NCBI GenBank assembly: GCA_964559295.1
Contig: CAZLGO010000062.1
Location: 1-10,696 of the forward strand
Source: CAZLGO01 sp964559295
Lineage (GTDB): Archaea > Methanobacteriota > Methanobacteria > Methanobacteriales > Methanobacteriaceae
DNA length: 10,696 bases
Direction of reading: 5' to 3'
The position numbers and the translations under genes were made by a program. Of the stretch, positions 1 through 6,248 are shown one piece after another. The notes under the pieces are model-generated. The model saw only the letters and a list, made by a program, of their open reading frames with translations. It ran no database searches and was not told the origin of the DNA. Positions within the stretch are counted from its first letter, which is position 1, and the number at the start of each line of letters is the position of its first letter.

Positions 1-357
1 TGCAGTAGCCCCACCCCATGGAGCAGAGGTACTTTGTGAAGCAAGTGTTTTTCCCCCTTTAGTGATCGAAACGGTTAGAACCTCATTGCCTCCTTCTGTT
101 TTGCGGGCAGCAGCAACTACAGATCCAGTTACACTACCTATATTCGTTGTTTGATCTCCAGTACCTGATAGTGAACGATATCCGAATTGACCACTTACAT
201 CAACAGCCCAACTACCGGGATAATTTACAACAATACTAACATCATTAGCCGAAGCGTTTGAACCGGATGTTTTAGTCGACGTATTTGAGGTACATCCAGA
301 TACAGCCACAACAAAACAAACAACAAAAACTAATAAACCTATTTGAAGCTTTTTCAC
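1..357 (-). CDS. Predicted surface lipoprotein, N-terminal part (cut by left edge)
   Basis: An open frame of 119 codons runs from a GTG start at 357 to the window edge, so the C-terminus is missing. The start follows an SD-like AGGTGG about 6 nt upstream and lies below a clear BRE/TATA element. An in-register ATG just upstream is followed at once by TGA, which leaves GTG as the start. The protein opens VKKLQIGLLVFVV, a basic n-region and hydrophobic helix. It ends in the lipobox AVSGC with Cys22, which is probably lipidated and anchored outside the cytoplasmic membrane. A Ser/Thr/Asn-rich linker (residues 23-40) precedes a beta-rich segment containing VVNYPGSWAVDVSG and SVVAAARKTEGGNEVLTVSI. 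This pattern of NYxGSW followed by alternating beta strands is common in small lipoproteins of Methanobacteriales, whose function is unknown. Lipoprotein status is well supported; no activity can be assigned. Confidence 0.8.
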   Translation of the reverse strand, partial: MKKLQIGLLVFVVCFVVAVSGCTSNTSTKTSGSNASANDVSIVVNYPGSWAVDVSGQFGYRSLSGTGDQTTNIGSVTGSVVAAARKTEGGNEVLTVSITKGGKTLASQSTSAPWGGATA

Positions 358-392
358 ATATACCACCTCTATTGAGACTGTTTTATTCTGAC

Positions 393-406
393 ATATAAAT
401 TTTTCG
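393..406 (-). promoter_or_regulatory. BRE/TATA promoter of the left-edge lipoprotein gene
   Basis: Read on the minus strand the site is CGAAAAATTTATAT, a BRE-like CGAAAA joined to a TATA box TTTATAT. Its distance predicts transcription starting near 370, leaving a short leader that contains the AGGTGG ribosome site of the GTG start at 357. The same 14 bases occur in the hmd promoter. Confidence 0.7.
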
Positions 407-862
407 CAATAAAAAATTCCCAACAAAAAAATTACCCCACTTGGTTAATTAAATAAACGGAACAGCATGGAAATTGGAATATTTAGAATTAGTTGCGAAA
501 AATCTACGTGATCTTTAAAATAGACAGAATAGTATGGAGATATGACTGTGAAAGTCATAAACTATTCCTTGATAGAATACTTAATTTTAGAAAAAAGACC
601 TGATATAGATCCATAAAAAACTAATCCATTGGATATTGGTATAAATCGAGAAATTATACCTTATCATAAGTTAACTCCCCGATTGCACCAGTTTGAACTA
701 ATTCGTTGAAAAAGCGGAAAATATCACCATTTCCACATTTCAATATTTCTTACCACATCGTCCACCATATATTTACCCTTACTTCAACCTAATTTCACCT
801 TATCTTTGCATAATTTTTTCATCAATGATCAAATTCCGTTTCTTTTCTTGTTTGAAGATTTT
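407..862. other. Intergenic stretch with no confident gene
   Basis: This AT-rich stretch of about 450 bp has no ORF with a convincing start, ribosome site and length. Two minor items are visible. One is a 7-bp inverted repeat, TATGACT (541-547) and AGTCATA (553-559), with a 5-base loop. The other is a possible frameshifted small reverse-strand ORF at 654-768, listed separately. No tRNA-like cloverleaf or tandem repeat was seen by eye. Confidence 0.6.
654..768 (-). pseudogene. Possible remnant of a small frameshifted ORF
   Basis: On the minus strand an ATG at 768 opens MVDDVVRNIEMWKW and then meets TGA. In the next frame a protein-like stretch of about 30 codons continues, with GNGDIFRFFNELVQTG and then AIGELTYDKV, and stops at 654. 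The two halves overlap so that one base of indel would join them into about 38 residues. The second half has a plausible amphipathic composition, but the piece is very short and I do not recognise a family. A chance open frame in AT-rich DNA is a real alternative. Confidence 0.2.
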
Positions 863-1066
863 TTAACTTACAATAGCCTCATTTTGTTTTTTATTCTTCT
901 GAAGGAGTGTTGGTTCAAGCAGGTCGTTTGTTTGTCCAAGTAGAGTATAAGCACCAATTACAATAGATTTTAAACATTTCAACGGTTCAAATGCGACCGG
1001 GTCAACATTATTTCCGATTCCTTTGTTTATAAGATGTCCTATTCCACATTTTGGACATAAATTCAT
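863..1066 (-). CDS. Small zinc-ribbon-like protein with incomplete Cys4 set
   Basis: This is a 67-aa hypothetical protein. I chose the ATG at 1066 (MNLCPKCGIGHLINKG) because it puts the CPKCG knuckle at the extreme N-terminus and has a GTGAT element, complementary to the 16S 3' end, just upstream. The ATG at 1096 has no ribosome site. Cys4 and Cys7 form one zinc knuckle. The expected second CxxC appears as KCLKS, with Cys31 present but Ser34 (codon TCT at 965-967) where Cys would be, one base from TGT. The rest is a short hydrophobic stretch (SIVIGAYTLLG) and a polar Lys/Asn-rich tail. A TTTATATA box lies about 85 bp upstream. Function is unknown; it could be a real zinc-ribbon protein using three Cys ligands, or a decaying gene. 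Confidence 0.5.
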   Translation of the reverse strand: MNLCPKCGIGHLINKGIGNNVDPVAFEPLKCLKSIVIGAYTLLGQTNDLLEPTLLQKNKKQNEAIVS

Positions 1067-1150
1067 AATATCACGTCTAATAACTATATGGGTCATTTAA
1101 GAGAGGGGATAGGACATAAAAGAGATTCCGCCCTTAGGCACTTGTAATCA

Positions 1151-1158
1151 TATATAAA
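1151..1158 (-). promoter_or_regulatory. TATA box upstream of the zinc-ribbon-like gene
   Basis: The minus strand reads TTTATATA, a perfect archaeal TATA box. It lies between the hmd terminator and the small zinc-ribbon gene and would start a transcript near 1130. It has no strong BRE. It suggests that the small gene is transcribed separately from hmd. Confidence 0.5.
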
Positions 1159-1220
1159 TAACTTACAGGTGATTCTTTGATAAAACTGTAGAAATAGCCG
1201 TGGTTAGAGGAGACATCGAA

Positions 1221-1253
1221 AAGCTAAAAATAAAAATAAAAAAAGAAAATAAG
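1221..1253 (-). terminator. Oligo-T terminator of hmd
   Basis: Directly after the hmd stop codon the minus strand carries a run of T tracts (TTATTTTCTTTTTTTATTTT, then more T). T-rich tracts without a strong hairpin are the normal archaeal termination signal. Confidence 0.6.
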
Positions 1254-2273
1254 TTATTTTCCAGCTCTCTTTTTAAGAGCTTCTAAGACTGTTGGGAGTA
1301 TTTCTGCTGTTGCTCCAAAATTCATTGAATCTGCTGTTCCAAGTAATGCACCAGGATCAAGTTTTTCTTCCATTTTGTCTATTCCTACGTTTTTCATTAA
1401 AGCAAGAATTTGTTCAAGTGATTCTGTTGCCATCATCTGTGCAAATCCTGCTGGAGCTCCTAAAACTTGCATTACTGAATCTCTGTATCCCAATAGTCCA
1501 GCGTAGGCTATGGCTGTTAGCGCAGAAGCCATGTCACACACAGGACTGATCAATTCGGCTGGTAACCTGAATGCACTTCCTCTTGCAGTATTACCCAGTT
1601 CAACGAGTTTGTTTAAGGCTTCATCTGAAGCATATCCTTCGGCTATGAACACTTGACCTTTCATTTCAGGAACAGCGCCTGGGTGGTAAGATGCCACTTG
1701 TAGATCAAACCTGTTTAAGCCATCGAAGATATCTTTGAATTTGGTTGTTGGAATTGTACATGCATGTGTTACGGTTGCCCCAGTTTGAACATCATTTATA
1801 AATCTTTTTATAATGTCTGGTTGCATTTCCCCTTTTGGGAACCACGTCATTATCCAGTCAGCATCTGCAACAGCTTCATTGTCATTTGTTGTTACTTCAA
1901 AGCCCAAATCTTCAGGGTGTACAAAATGAATTGCGCCCTTAGGTGGTTTTGGTACTTCTTTTGCCAATTCAAGAACTTTTTCTCTTACCTGTGGCATTAT
2001 TTTTTCAGGATCATCTTTGTGTGTTTCTATTACTTGCTCGTAATCAAAGTCTTCAATCACTCTAAAATCGCCGTCAAATACAGGGTCTGCGACCACAACA
2101 TCTTTGATCCCTGCTAATTCCATAAGCTCTGCACCCATTATTATGGTAGAATGGGCCATTGCTATCTCTGGTTTTCCAACTTTTTCTGCTACTTCACAAG
2201 CTCTTGCAAAGTTTGTTATTCCAGAGGCTGCGTGTGTCCTATAACAGCCAGCTCCTAATATTGCAAGTTTCAT
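1254..2273 (-). CDS. hmd: [Fe]-hydrogenase, H2-forming methylene-H4MPT dehydrogenase
   Basis: Hmd is cytoplasmic. It reversibly reduces methenyl-H4MPT+ with H2 to methylene-H4MPT, step four of hydrogenotrophic methanogenesis, using the iron-guanylylpyridinol (FeGP) cofactor and no Ni or Fe-S cluster. The 339-aa product has normal family length. Its N-terminal MKLAILGAGCYRTHAASG is the family signature and contains His14 of the active site. THACTIPTTKF carries Cys172, equivalent to the Fe-ligating Cys176 of characterised Hmd, and SYHPGAVPEMKGQ carries His197, equivalent to catalytic His201; both are shifted by the same four-residue deletion. The C-terminal helical domain includes DPGALLGTADSMNFGA. 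The ATG at 2273 was chosen because AGGAGGG lies 6 nt upstream; an ATG at 2315 has no ribosome site and lies near the predicted transcription start. All key residues are intact, so this is true Hmd rather than the HmdII or HmdIII paralogues. No hcg cofactor genes are in the window. Confidence 0.97.
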   Translation of the reverse strand: MKLAILGAGCYRTHAASGITNFARACEVAEKVGKPEIAMAHSTIIMGAELMELAGIKDVVVADPVFDGDFRVIEDFDYEQVIETHKDDPEKIMPQVREKVLELAKEVPKPPKGAIHFVHPEDLGFEVTTNDNEAVADADWIMTWFPKGEMQPDIIKRFINDVQTGATVTHACTIPTTKFKDIFDGLNRFDLQVASYHPGAVPEMKGQVFIAEGYASDEALNKLVELGNTARGSAFRLPAELISPVCDMASALTAIAYAGLLGYRDSVMQVLGAPAGFAQMMATESLEQILALMKNVGIDKMEEKLDPGALLGTADSMNFGATAEILPTVLEALKKRAGK

Positions 2274-2290
2274 AATATCCCTCCTTTTGT
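2274..2290 (-). promoter_or_regulatory. Strong Shine-Dalgarno of hmd
   Basis: The minus strand reads AAAAGGAGGGATATT before the ATG at 2273. AGGAGGG is a near-perfect match to the 16S 3' end with good spacing, and it decides the start against the ATG at 2315. Confidence 0.8.
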
Positions 2291-2335
2291 TTGATCTATG
2301 TAGATTTAGATCCAAGCTTATTAATCTGTTGATAT

Positions 2336-2350
2336 AATATAAATTTTTCG
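2336..2350 (-). promoter_or_regulatory. BRE/TATA promoter of hmd
   Basis: On the minus strand the site reads CGAAAAATTTATATT: BRE-like CGAAAA joined to TATA box TTTATATT. The predicted start near 2314 gives a leader of about 40 nt containing the SD. It shares 14 identical bases with the promoter at 393-406. A strong promoter fits the high expression known for Hmd. Confidence 0.75.
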
Positions 2351-2390
2351 ATTTTTTTTTCGGGTTTTGTATTTAAAAAATACTTTTTTG

Positions 2391-2467
2391 ATTGTAATTA
2401 GACTCTAATAATACAATTTAAAACTTAAAAGCAGTTTTTGAAGCTATATGCTTTGATTACAATTGTA
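2391..2467. promoter_or_regulatory. Possible operator: inverted ATTGTA/TACAAT half-sites
   Basis: The spacer between hmd and the nitrogenase-like gene has an imperfect inverted repeat: ATTGTAATTAGA (2391-2402) faces TCTAATAATACAAT (2404-2417), which pair apart from two extra bases. Further on is a perfect 10-bp palindrome, TACAATTGTA (2458-2467), built from the same half-sites. They lie upstream of the 2485 start, where a regulator could act. ATTGTA is AT-rich and also occurs elsewhere in the window, so chance is possible. Confidence 0.3.
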
Positions 2468-2484
2468 CAAAACCAATATATCTT

Positions 2485-3687
2485 ATGTTAACCATATTAA
2501 AAGACATGGAGCCACAAAAAACCTGCAAGCTTTTTGGAGCAATTAGGGCCGTTTTGGGAATTAGAGATGCTCTACCATTGATCCATGGTCCTGTTGGTTG
2601 TGCATACCATATTAGATATCTTTTAAGTGTCCGAAGTGGCATGCCACTTAAGATCTTAACAACCGAGATGAATCAAAATGACGTTATCTTTGGAGCAGAA
2701 GACAAATTGGAGAAAGAGATCATAAAAACAGACAAAACATATTCTCCAAACCTAATTGTGGTTTTGAGTTCATGTGCAAGTAGCATAATCGGGGAAGACA
2801 TAGAAAGAGTAATCAGAAAAACAAAAGATAGAATAAAAGCTGAGATCATTGGTGTTAGCGCCGGTGGTTTTGAAGGAACACAAATAGATGGTTACGAGGA
2901 ATGCTTGTCTTCTCTGATCAGATTGATGGATGAACAAAAATCCAAAAAAGATTCTATAAACCTTGTAAGCCAGTTTAGAGGTGGCCCTGATCTGGATAAT
3001 CTTAAAAAGTGTTTTGATAGGCTAAAAATTGAAATAAATTGTGTTTTAACTTCAGGTTCAACCCTAAAGTCGGTAAAAAATGCAGGACGTGCATCCCTAA
3101 ACGTACCAATGTGTGATGCTTCTGGAATCACACCCTGTGAAATAATGCAAGAGAAGTTCGATATTCCTTTTTTGTATGAGGTGGCACCAATAGGAGTCTC
3201 ATCAACATCAAATTTTTTTCAGGGGATCTGTGATTTTTTCGATGTTGAGTATAGGTTAAAAAATGAAGAAGATATGGTAAAACGCAAAATAAAAAAAGAT
3301 TCAAAATATTTGAGTGATGGGGAGGTTGCAATTGTTGCAGGGTCAACAAGGGCTATCGCTCTGACAGATTTTGTCTGTGAGCTTGATATGGAACCTATCT
3401 TAGTTTGTTTGGATTTTTCTGGAAAATATACGATGAAAAATCTGGCAAGGGTTGTCAAAAAAAATGGTGTAAATCCAGTTATTCTTAAGGAACCAGAATA
3501 TCATGAAGTTTTAGAGCACATTGAAAAATTAAAACCAGATTTGATCTTAGGTGGACTTGGGGAGATAGGACCTGCTACAAAAGCAAATGTTCCGCTTCTT
3601 GATGTTATGCATGCTCAGAAAATTACAATGGGTTTTGAAGGAGCTATAAACTTAAGCAAGAACATTAAAGAAATATTAGTTGGTTAA
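2485..3687 (+). CDS. Nitrogenase component 1-like protein (NifD/NifE/CfbD superfamily)
   Basis: This 400-aa protein has the hallmarks of the nitrogenase component 1 superfamily. Cys14 (KTCKLFGAIRAV), Cys39 (LIHGPVGCAYH) and Cys97 (LSSCASSIIGEDIE) match in order and spacing the three Cys that hold the P-cluster, or a [4Fe-4S] cluster, in NifD, NifE, BchN and CfbD. GGFEGTQIDGYE and the segment around DASGITPCEIMQEKFDIPF match later blocks, and VMHAQKITMGFEGA near the C-terminus keeps a His (376) aligning with the cofactor-binding region of NifD. No nifH, nifK or nifN partner is adjacent, so it is unlikely to be nitrogenase itself. A homodimeric CfbD role (reductive cyclisation in F430 synthesis, with CfbC) or a paralogue of unknown function fits better, but the exact member cannot be told from sequence alone. 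No clear SD precedes either ATG 2485 or the internal ATG 2506. TATA-like boxes at 2444-2450 and 2475-2481 would suit a near-leaderless start at 2485 or 2506 respectively. It is divergent from hmd. Confidence 0.85.
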   Translation: MLTILKDMEPQKTCKLFGAIRAVLGIRDALPLIHGPVGCAYHIRYLLSVRSGMPLKILTTEMNQNDVIFGAEDKLEKEIIKTDKTYSPNLIVVLSSCASSIIGEDIERVIRKTKDRIKAEIIGVSAGGFEGTQIDGYEECLSSLIRLMDEQKSKKDSINLVSQFRGGPDLDNLKKCFDRLKIEINCVLTSGSTLKSVKNAGRASLNVPMCDASGITPCEIMQEKFDIPFLYEVAPIGVSSTSNFFQGICDFFDVEYRLKNEEDMVKRKIKKDSKYLSDGEVAIVAGSTRAIALTDFVCELDMEPILVCLDFSGKYTMKNLARVVKKNGVNPVILKEPEYHEVLEHIEKLKPDLILGGLGEIGPATKANVPLLDVMHAQKITMGFEGAINLSKNIKEILVG

Positions 3688-3690
3688 ATT

Positions 3691-3712
3691 AAAAATCAAT
3701 CTTTTTGATCTT
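3691..3712 (+). terminator. Weak terminator after the nitrogenase-like gene
   Basis: A few bases past the stop, ATCAA and TTGAT form a short inverted repeat separated by TCTT, and T-rich DNA (CTTTTTGATCTTT) runs through it. The stem is only 5 bp, so the T tracts are the main evidence. Confidence 0.3.
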
Positions 3713-4026
3713 TAATCAAATAAAATCTCAATTTATCTACAAGGATTCACATCAAAAATAATCACCATGATTTAGTCTACCTATCAAAATCTTTAAAGTG
3801 CTGAGATATGGAAAATGATAGATTTGCCGAAATCTAATTGCAATTTTTCAGGAAGTGACTTACAAAAAAGGGGGATAAGATTAAAGACTCTCATTGAACT
3901 TTTATAGTCGTTTTTTCTCATAAAAGAATATACCTCATCAAACTACTTTATGACGTATTTATTATTAATATGGTTTTTTATATTAAGCTCCGATAAAATT
4001 AAATAATTAAGTTGATTTAGTTGGGA
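3713..4026. other. Intergenic stretch with no confident gene
   Basis: This is over 300 bp of AT-rich DNA between the nitrogenase-like gene and the toxin-antitoxin remnant. Only ORFs of up to about 33 codons are present, without ribosome sites. A TATA-like TTTTTATATTA around 3973-3983 may have served the downstream antitoxin gene. No RNA gene or repeat family was recognised. Confidence 0.6.
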
Positions 4027-4208
4027 ATGGCGATGTTTTCGACTGAAATCGAAAAAGAAGTAAGAGAAATAAAACTTATATTGGAGGAGATTGAAAGCAT
4101 CATTGATTCCCGCTTATTGGAATAGAAGAATCTGAGGAAGATGAAATTAAAGAAATAGGAGATTTTGAGGTGGAAAAGGGCCAAGAATTGGAATTAAATG
4201 AGATATAA
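4027..4208 (+). pseudogene. Frameshifted RelB-type antitoxin remnant
   Basis: From ATG 4027, or 4033 with GGGA 6 nt upstream, the frame reads MFSTEIEKEVREIKLILEEI and on to IIDSRL. It then stops at TAG 4123. In the next frame the protein continues GIEESEEDEIKEIGDFEVEK to TAA 4208. Adding one A near 4116 (TTA-TT to TTA-ATT) would restore a 58-aa protein with SRLIGIEE across the join. The whole has an amphipathic coiled-coil N-half with an acidic tail beginning around IGIEE, a pattern I associate with small archaeal antitoxins encoded just before RelE/ParE-type toxins. The frame overlaps the downstream toxin start by 11 nt, as in intact toxin-antitoxin operons. A single-base sequencing deletion is the main alternative to a real mutation. 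Confidence 0.5.
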
Positions 4209-4290
4209 AGTTTTTTTAGATAACAAGGCAAGAAAAATCTAGCAGCCTATCAAAGCTATGTTGTATTTGATTGAGGAGAAAGGACGATGA
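4198..4290 (+). pseudogene. Truncated RelE/ParE-type toxin remnant
   Basis: ATG 4198 opens MRYKVFLDNKARKI, typical of the first strand and helix of RelE-superfamily toxins (usually about 85-95 aa). TAG at 4240 interrupts it. The same frame then resumes with PIKAMLYLIEEKGR, which resembles the second helix of such toxins, and ends at TGA 4288-4290. The run of five A at 4233-4237 next to the stop may mark an indel: the shifted frame reads NLAAYQS. The catalytic C-terminal half is absent, so the product cannot be active. The last codons overlap the ATG of the next gene (ATGA), which suggests the toxin's 3' part was lost or replaced at about 4290. Confidence 0.5.
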
Positions 4291-4691
4291 GTCCAAAATT
4301 CTATCGCCAACAGATATTGGAATTGAACATAGATGATATGGAAATAAACGTGAGTTCTCCAGCTGAAGCTAGGTCTACATTAGTTAAATTGCAGAAATTG
4401 CAAAAAATATTACGGCAAATTAAATATAATATTCGTATGGACATTATGTCTATCAGAAAGCAATATCTGGAAAAAATTCAAAGAATACAAGAGCCTTCTA
4501 AAATTTTAGGTTTGTTTAGTAAACGAAGATTGACTAAAGACAAGGAGATAGATGCAAGAAAGTCTCTGATCACCGAACGCAATCGCAAAATTGCATCCTA
4601 TGAGTCCATTGAGAGCATGATTGATAATTACCTCATCCAGATAGATGATTTGATAGTCCAAATTGAAGATTTTATCGAAAAATTTGAATAA
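4287..4691 (+). CDS. Coiled-coil protein of unknown function
   Basis: This 134-aa soluble protein has GAGGAG at 4273-4278, 8 nt before the ATG, which supports the start. It is highly charged and mostly helical. Residues 25-70 (EARSTLVKLQKLQKILRQIK, then NIRMDIMSIRKQYLEKIQ) and 88-134 (ARKSLITERNRKIASYESIE, then MIDNYLIQIDDLIVQIEDFI) have heptad-like hydrophobic spacing, suggesting a helical hairpin. They flank a short basic linker, GLFSKRRLTKDKE. There is no signal peptide, membrane helix, metal site or catalytic motif. I recall similar small coiled-coil proteins in diverse prokaryotes, always without an assigned role. It lies directly behind a broken toxin-antitoxin pair and overlaps the toxin remnant, so the locus is probably a turnover hotspot. 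Coding status is well supported; the function is unknown. Confidence 0.7.
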   Translation: MSPKFYRQQILELNIDDMEINVSSPAEARSTLVKLQKLQKILRQIKYNIRMDIMSIRKQYLEKIQRIQEPSKILGLFSKRRLTKDKEIDARKSLITERNRKIASYESIESMIDNYLIQIDDLIVQIEDFIEKFE

Positions 4692-4820
4692 AGGCATAAT
4701 TTGGGATTATTTGGAGCTAAATCTATAAAGAAATGTCTGGTATAACACTTTAATAATTTTCGATTGAGAGATTGTTGGATTTTCAACTATTAATCGAGTT
4801 TTAAAGTTGTAATTACCTGA

Positions 4821-6185
4821 TTATTTATTTTTATCCTTTACAAGAGATGCAAATATTCCCAGAAAACATAGAAAGGCAAAAATAATAAACGAAGTCCTTG
4901 TGCTTTCCAAGAAAAGCCCATAATTTCCAGGAACAATATCAGCACTCCTAAGAAATAGTGCTAATGTTATTATAGCAATACCCATTCCTGACATCTGCCC
5001 CGTAACTCGTATGGTGGTCAGTGTTGCAGAAGCAACACCGTAATACTTCTCTTTTACAGAACTCATTATAGCATTTGTATTTGGGGAAGAAAATAAAGCA
5101 TATCCAATTCCCACTATAACAAGACCAGATATAATGAACACTAAACTGGTATTCCTATCTATAAGTGCAAAAATTACAAGTCCAATTGTTATAAAGGCCA
5201 TTCCAGTTGATGCAACAATTCTTGGTTCAATTCTGTCAGAAAGCCTTCCTGCAAAAGGCGAAAAAACAGCCATTAAAATAGGTTGCACAGCGAGAATCAA
5301 CCCTGCATTTTGGGAATTAAGCCCTTTTATGTACTGTAGATAAAGGCTGAGCAGAAAAACTATGGGAATACCTGCACTATAATTTATAAATGCGGAGATA
5401 TTGTTAAAAGTAAAAGCTCTATTTTTAAATATATCTACATTAATAACTGGACTTTTGATTCTTTTTTCCACATTAAAGAATATTACCATGCCCACCAAAC
5501 CGGCGAAGATCAGGAATAAACCAATCATCTCGGGGAGCTCTGAAAGACCATACATTACGACTATTAGAGAGAAACCGAGGATTACTGAACCAATTAAATC
5601 GAATTTTTCGCCTACAGCCTCTGCCCATTCACCCTTCAATTTCATAACCGCAAATGTTGCCAGTATTCCAATGGGTACATTAAAGATGAAAATACTTCTC
5701 CAGCCGAAGTGCTGCGTTAGAGAACCACCTAAAACAGGGCCGAGAAAAAGTCCAATAAAAACTCCAACAACAGTTATTCCCAGAGCCTCCCCTCGTTCAC
5801 CTGCTGGAAAAACGGAAACTATGATGGCAAATAGGTTTCCAAAGATCATTGAACTTCCTATACCTTGAAAAATTCTGATTATTATGAGCATGACTCCGGA
5901 GGTTGAGAAGATAGCGATAAAGGAGGAGATTGTAAATATGATTATCCCGTAGGTGAAAACCCTTTTTCTACCATATATATCTGCTATTCTCCCAAAGGGG
6001 ACTAAAAAAATAGCCAAAGCCAGAAGATATGCTGTTGGAATCCAGCTTAACACTATGGCGTTAATTACAAATTCATCGGCTATGGAAGGTAGTGCCACGT
6101 TAATAGAAGATCCCACAAAAGGGGTGAGAAAAGAAGCTATAACAGCTACAATTAAAGCGTAATTCTTTGTGGAAGTTTCAGTCAT
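4821..6185 (-). CDS. MFS drug/metabolite exporter, DHA2 (14-helix) type
   Basis: The 454-aa product from ATG 6185 (MTETSTKNYALIVAV) is an integral membrane antiporter that probably exports drugs or small metabolites using the proton gradient. A further in-frame TTG at 6239 has no ribosome site and adds an unusual polar extension. GRIADIYGRKRVF (residues 65-77) is MFS motif A in loop 2-3. GPVLGGSLTQHFGWRSIFIF (149-168) is motif C with the DHA2-family continuation, followed by NVPIG. The N-terminal FVGSSINVALPSIADEF is typical of EmrB/QacA-like proteins, and length and hydrophobicity fit 14 helices. A short AAGTGA lies upstream of the ATG, and no regulator gene adjoins it. The substrate cannot be predicted. 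The gene converges with the coiled-coil gene across a 129-bp spacer. Confidence 0.9.
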   Translation of the reverse strand: MTETSTKNYALIVAVIASFLTPFVGSSINVALPSIADEFVINAIVLSWIPTAYLLALAIFLVPFGRIADIYGRKRVFTYGIIIFTISSFIAIFSTSGVMLIIIRIFQGIGSSMIFGNLFAIIVSVFPAGERGEALGITVVGVFIGLFLGPVLGGSLTQHFGWRSIFIFNVPIGILATFAVMKLKGEWAEAVGEKFDLIGSVILGFSLIVVMYGLSELPEMIGLFLIFAGLVGMVIFFNVEKRIKSPVINVDIFKNRAFTFNNISAFINYSAGIPIVFLLSLYLQYIKGLNSQNAGLILAVQPILMAVFSPFAGRLSDRIEPRIVASTGMAFITIGLVIFALIDRNTSLVFIISGLVIVGIGYALFSSPNTNAIMSSVKEKYYGVASATLTTIRVTGQMSGMGIAIITLALFLRSADIVPGNYGLFLESTRTSFIIFAFLCFLGIFASLVKDKNK

Positions 6186-6248
6186 GTAATTCACTTTAAT
6201 AATCGAATTTTTATTTATCAATTGAGATTTTTGTTTCAAAAGAAATCT

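Noticed and set aside
1292..2117. Long forward-strand open frames within hmd
   Set aside because: They lie antisense to a gene with every Hmd active-site residue, have no ribosome sites, and translate to low-complexity Phe/Leu/Cys-rich peptides typical of an antisense shadow.
2274..2315. Upstream ATG at 2315 as the hmd start
   Set aside because: It would add MDLNLHRSNKRRDI, absent from the family, lies at about the predicted transcription start, and has no SD, while the ATG at 2273 has AGGAGGG at ideal spacing.
2485..3687. Assignment as true nitrogenase (nifD) or proof of N2 fixation
   Set aside because: No nifH, nifK, nifE or nifN lies beside it, it is shorter than NifD, and the superfamily includes non-nitrogenase enzymes such as CfbD. 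Only the family-level call is supported.
5134..6162. Forward-strand frames opposite the MFS gene
   Set aside because: The reverse strand encodes a full MFS transporter with motifs A and C. The forward frames carry no recognisable domain.
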